From Symbiodinium natans (taxonomy: Eukaryota; Sar; Dinophyceae; Suessiales; Symbiodiniaceae): DNA of 64,000 bases. The notes beneath the pieces were generated by a model that searched no databases, had not been told where the DNA came from, and was given only the letters and a program-made list of their open reading frames with translations. The DNA is taken from positions 284,817 to 348,816 of the forward strand of contig CAJNDS010000857.1 of NCBI GenBank assembly GCA_905221605.1, given 5' to 3'. Positions 61,541-64,000 of this stretch are shown one piece after another. Position numbers and translations under genes: made by a program. Each line of letters starts with the position of its first letter. The stretch's first letter is position 1.

Positions 61541-61878
61541 AGGAACCGCAAACAAAATCACCAAACCCCAAACCTTCTTAAATTTAGGGTTTAGGGTGTA
61601 TAGAAGGGAAGCTCGCTGGTGCTAAAAGCACCCGGGCCCGCTCGCCTGCGTTAGCATGTAGCAACCACCCAAACTATTCTCATTTAGGGTTTAGGGTTCA
61701 CCCCCCAAACCCCCCTCAAGGCGGGCTTTTCTTGCTTTTTACTTCTTTCAGAACTGTAAGAGAGGAATAAGAACAGGGGGGGGTCCCAGCGGCCTCCTGG
61801 AGCCTTTGGGAGCATGTTAGTAGCTCGTGGGCCTTGTTCGGGCTTTCGCGGAGCAAAATGCAAGGGCTTAAAAACCGT

Positions 61879-62085
61879 TCATTTGAATACTAAAAAACTC
61901 GCAGTTTCATTACGGGTCCGGACAAATCCTGGATCCCCGCCTTTTGCGGTTTCATGAAGTGTGAGGGGGTCCTCAACGGACAGCAAAACGGCTGGGGGTC
62001 GCAGGGGCCTCGGCCGGCCCCTGCTCCCAAGCAAGATGGCAGCAAAGGCCTGGCAGTGCTGAGGGCCTAGAATAGTCCAGGCCAT
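61879..62085 (-). CDS. Small ORF, 68 aa, unidentified
   Basis: Complete ATG-to-stop frame (MAWTILGPQHCQAF...TASFLVFK) in repeat-free sequence. It has no recognisable domain and could be chance. Confidence 0.22.
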   Translation of the reverse strand: MAWTILGPQHCQAFAAILLGSRGRPRPLRPPAVLLSVEDPLTLHETAKGGDPGFVRTRNETASFLVFK

Positions 62086-62286
62086 GCCAAGTTGATAGCA
62101 GGCAATTTCAAAGGCGCTTGAGGGGTTCAGGGTTTTGGGGGGATTTGAGGGGGGCTCAAATGATTCCTAGACCAGGCAAGCCCCGCCCCAGCGGCAAGCC
62201 CGTCAGGGGACCCGCCTCCCTGGACAGGCCCGGCGGGGGGGGGGGGGGGGGGTACTGCCCAGACCCCCAAAAAACACCAAAAAGAC

Positions 62287-62356
62287 GGGGTTTAGGGTTT
62301 AGGGTTTAGGGTTTAGGGTTTAGGGTTTAGGGTTTAGGGTTCAGGGTTTAGGGTTG
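62287..62356 (+). repeat. Telomeric array (TTTAGGG)n
   Basis: Nine heptamers with one TTCAGGG variant. Confidence 0.94.
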
Positions 62357-62890
62357 AGCATCGCAGCCCGCAGAGTGCCGCCAGCTATCCCAGGAGAGTT
62401 TTGCCGCAGAGAGTCCCGCCGAGAATCCCCGGAGAAGCCCACAAGCTGTCCCGCCAAGTATCTCTGGAGTAGCCGCTAAACCCTAAACCCTAAACCCTAA
62501 GAACAAAACAAAAAGTATTGAAAAGCCCGCAAAGAGTGCGTCGAGGACTGCTGAGGTGCCTTTCTCAGAGAATCCCGCTGCGCAGTATCCCGAAGCCTGC
62601 GGCGAGTTATCCTTAGTGACCTGTCCGAAAATGACAGGATGACTCTGACATACGATCCGATAGACCAAGAGTGGGGAGGATCGAAGTAAACGAAGGTTCT
62701 GGGCATCGGCTTTGGCTTTTGGGTGCAGTCTGCCTTGGCTTTTGGGGCTTGGTTTTGGAGCGAACTGCCTCTTGACGACAAAAGATGTTCGTCACACCAA
62801 CCCTGAACGAGTTGAAAAGCCGGGGGGTGGGGCCCCCTCCGATTTGCAAACACGAGAACTACTCCTATGACGTGCATATATGCGGTGGAA
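62357..62890. other. Unique stretch with degenerate AGAGAATCCCGC repeats
   Basis: Scattered imperfect copies of GCAGAGAGTCCCGCCGAGAA between 62370 and 62610, on both sides of a short CCCTAAA run. No gene recognised. Confidence 0.35.
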
Positions 62891-63275
62891 GAATTCCTCT
62901 TGACGGCGCGATGCTCTTCAACACAAGTTTGCAGACACAATGCTCGTGTGACGGGGTTGGAGATTCATACGAGATTCATGCGGGTTCGGAAGCCATTCCT
63001 CTTGACGACATGACGTTCTCAAAGCGCGCTTGCATGGTTTAAGGAAGCAGGGGCCGGGAGTTGTCCCCGCCATTTGCAGACACAAGACAGGGATGGGACC
63101 CACACAGGCGGGTTTTGAAGCAACTTCTCTTCACGGCATGATGTTCTCAAAGCAAGCTTGCATGGTTTGCAGAAGCCAGGTTGGGGGGTCGGGGAGCGCA
63201 ATCCCCCCCCCCCCCCTCCTCACGTTTGTAAAGGTGGTCCTGACGGCATGATGTTCTTCAAAGCAACGGTGCGCG
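62890..63275 (+). repeat. Four tandem copies of a 102-130 bp repeat
   Basis: CTTGACGGCATGATGTTCTT-type cores at about 62899, 63001, 63131 and 63239. Each is followed by an AAGCTTGCATGG-like segment and a TTTGCAGACACAA segment. Related to 55082-55230. ORFs here are repeat translations. Confidence 0.55.
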
Positions 63276-63628
63276 GTTGAACCAAAGCGCCCGTATATGG
63301 TTCTTTGAAGCAGGTGCGCGTCGGCCTTACCCAATATGGGGGCCTTAACAATTAGAACAGAGTTTTGGGGGTTATTATGGTATAGCTCTAAAGGACCCGC
63401 AAAGGGATACTGTTCGTCATTCTTCCAACTCCTATGTATCTCTGAACCCTGAACCCTAAACTCTAAACCCGAAACCCGAAACCCTGAACCTTCAAACCAG
63501 GAACTCCACCCTGCCTCTATCCTAAACCCCCAGCCTCTCAACCTGCAATATCCGGAAACCCTCAACCTCTCCACATCGACAAACCCGCAACCTCTAAACC
63601 CTCAACCCTCAACTTTCAACCTGGAAAC

Positions 63629-63730
63629 TTGGGACGTTCCCCCCAATACTAACAGTCCTTAATAGGGATTCTATTAGGGGGTACTAGAATCCCCCATTAA
63701 GGACCGCTAGCATAAGGGGGAACATCCCAA
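63629..63730. mobile_element. TTGGGATGTTCC-family element
   Basis: TTGGGACGTTCCCCCCAATA at the left and CATAAGGGGGAACATCCCAA at the right, with the internal AATAGGGATTCTA/TAGAATCCCCCATT palindrome. Another copy starts at 63968 and is cut by the window end. Confidence 0.62.
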
Positions 63731-63967
63731 CTGGACAGAAACCAGTCCCTTCGCCCCAATGTTAGACACTGCAATACAGCCATAGGGGGGATGGTATTTA
63801 ATAGTAGTAAAATATTAATAACAACAACAATAATAATATGGGGGGGCAGGGGGGGGGGCTGCTGTTGGGGGGGTTATTACCCTTCTGAAGCCAAAGCCGT
63901 TGAAAGTCCTGGGCCGACAAGCTTCCGCTCCTTGAACCTGGGCTTTGGGGGAATTTAGGGTTATGGG

Positions 63968-64000
63968 TTGGGATGCCCCCCCGTTACACTAACAGTCCTT
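63968..64000. mobile_element. TTGGGATGTTCC-family element cut by the window end
   Basis: Starts GGTTGGGATGCCCCCCCGTT and continues to ACTAACAGTCCTT, the left half of the family consensus. Confidence 0.45.

Overview
The window looks like nuclear DNA of a dinoflagellate, probably Symbiodiniaceae or a close relative. Three things point there. Coding sequence is cut into many very short exons (22-72 nt) whose introns mostly start with GC or GA and end with AG before a G. The recognisable proteins are typical of the group: a single-exon ankyrin protein with a short N-terminal module, and a voltage-sensor/pore channel whose S4-S5 region resembles the dinoflagellate channel family. Plant-type telomere heptamers (TTTAGGG/CCCTAAA) are scattered through the whole 64 kb, in both orientations, mostly inside introns and between exon-sized unique patches. 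No long open reading frame in the window is a whole gene except perhaps the ankyrin ORF. Most other long open frames are translations of repeats.

Layout. From 0.1 to 15.6 kb the minus strand carries twelve exons of one voltage-gated cation channel (S1, S2, S3, S4, S4-S5 linker, S5, pore helix), which runs out of the window on the left before S6. An ankyrin ORF (3.64-4.21 kb) sits on the same strand in one of its introns. From 16 to 20 kb there are microsatellites, a very large inverted minisatellite (17.75-18.69 kb) and a stretch containing an organelle-type LSU rRNA core segment (about 19.73-19.91 kb). At 20.6 and 23.6 kb the same acidic C-terminal exon occurs twice in inverted orientation, one copy apparently damaged. 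From 24 to 29.6 kb there are unidentified minus-strand exons, three of them phase-compatible. From 30.4 to 47 kb lie two head-to-tail copies of the gene for ribosomal protein eL15 (RPL15). Each has 12 coding exons, and the exons differ only by synonymous changes while the introns have diverged and filled with telomeric and other repeats. From 47 to 64 kb are further exon-like patches, minisatellites, small inverted-repeat elements and telomeric arrays.

How the pieces relate. Most recognisable exons (channel, eL15, many unknown exons) read on the minus strand, as expected for the unidirectional gene arrays of dinoflagellates. Several families of about 100-180 bp terminal-inverted-repeat elements recur. 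In two places one family (TGGTAGCC...GGCTACCA) exactly fills an intron and supplies both splice sites, which makes it an introner. A second family (TTGGGATGTTCCCCC...GGGGGAACATCCCAA) is present about ten times and abuts an exon at a GA donor in one place. Telomeric repeats and poly-G lie inside some of these elements. No spliced-leader relic, tRNA gene, CRISPR array or prokaryotic feature was recognised. All exon assemblies were made by eye and are untested by transcripts.
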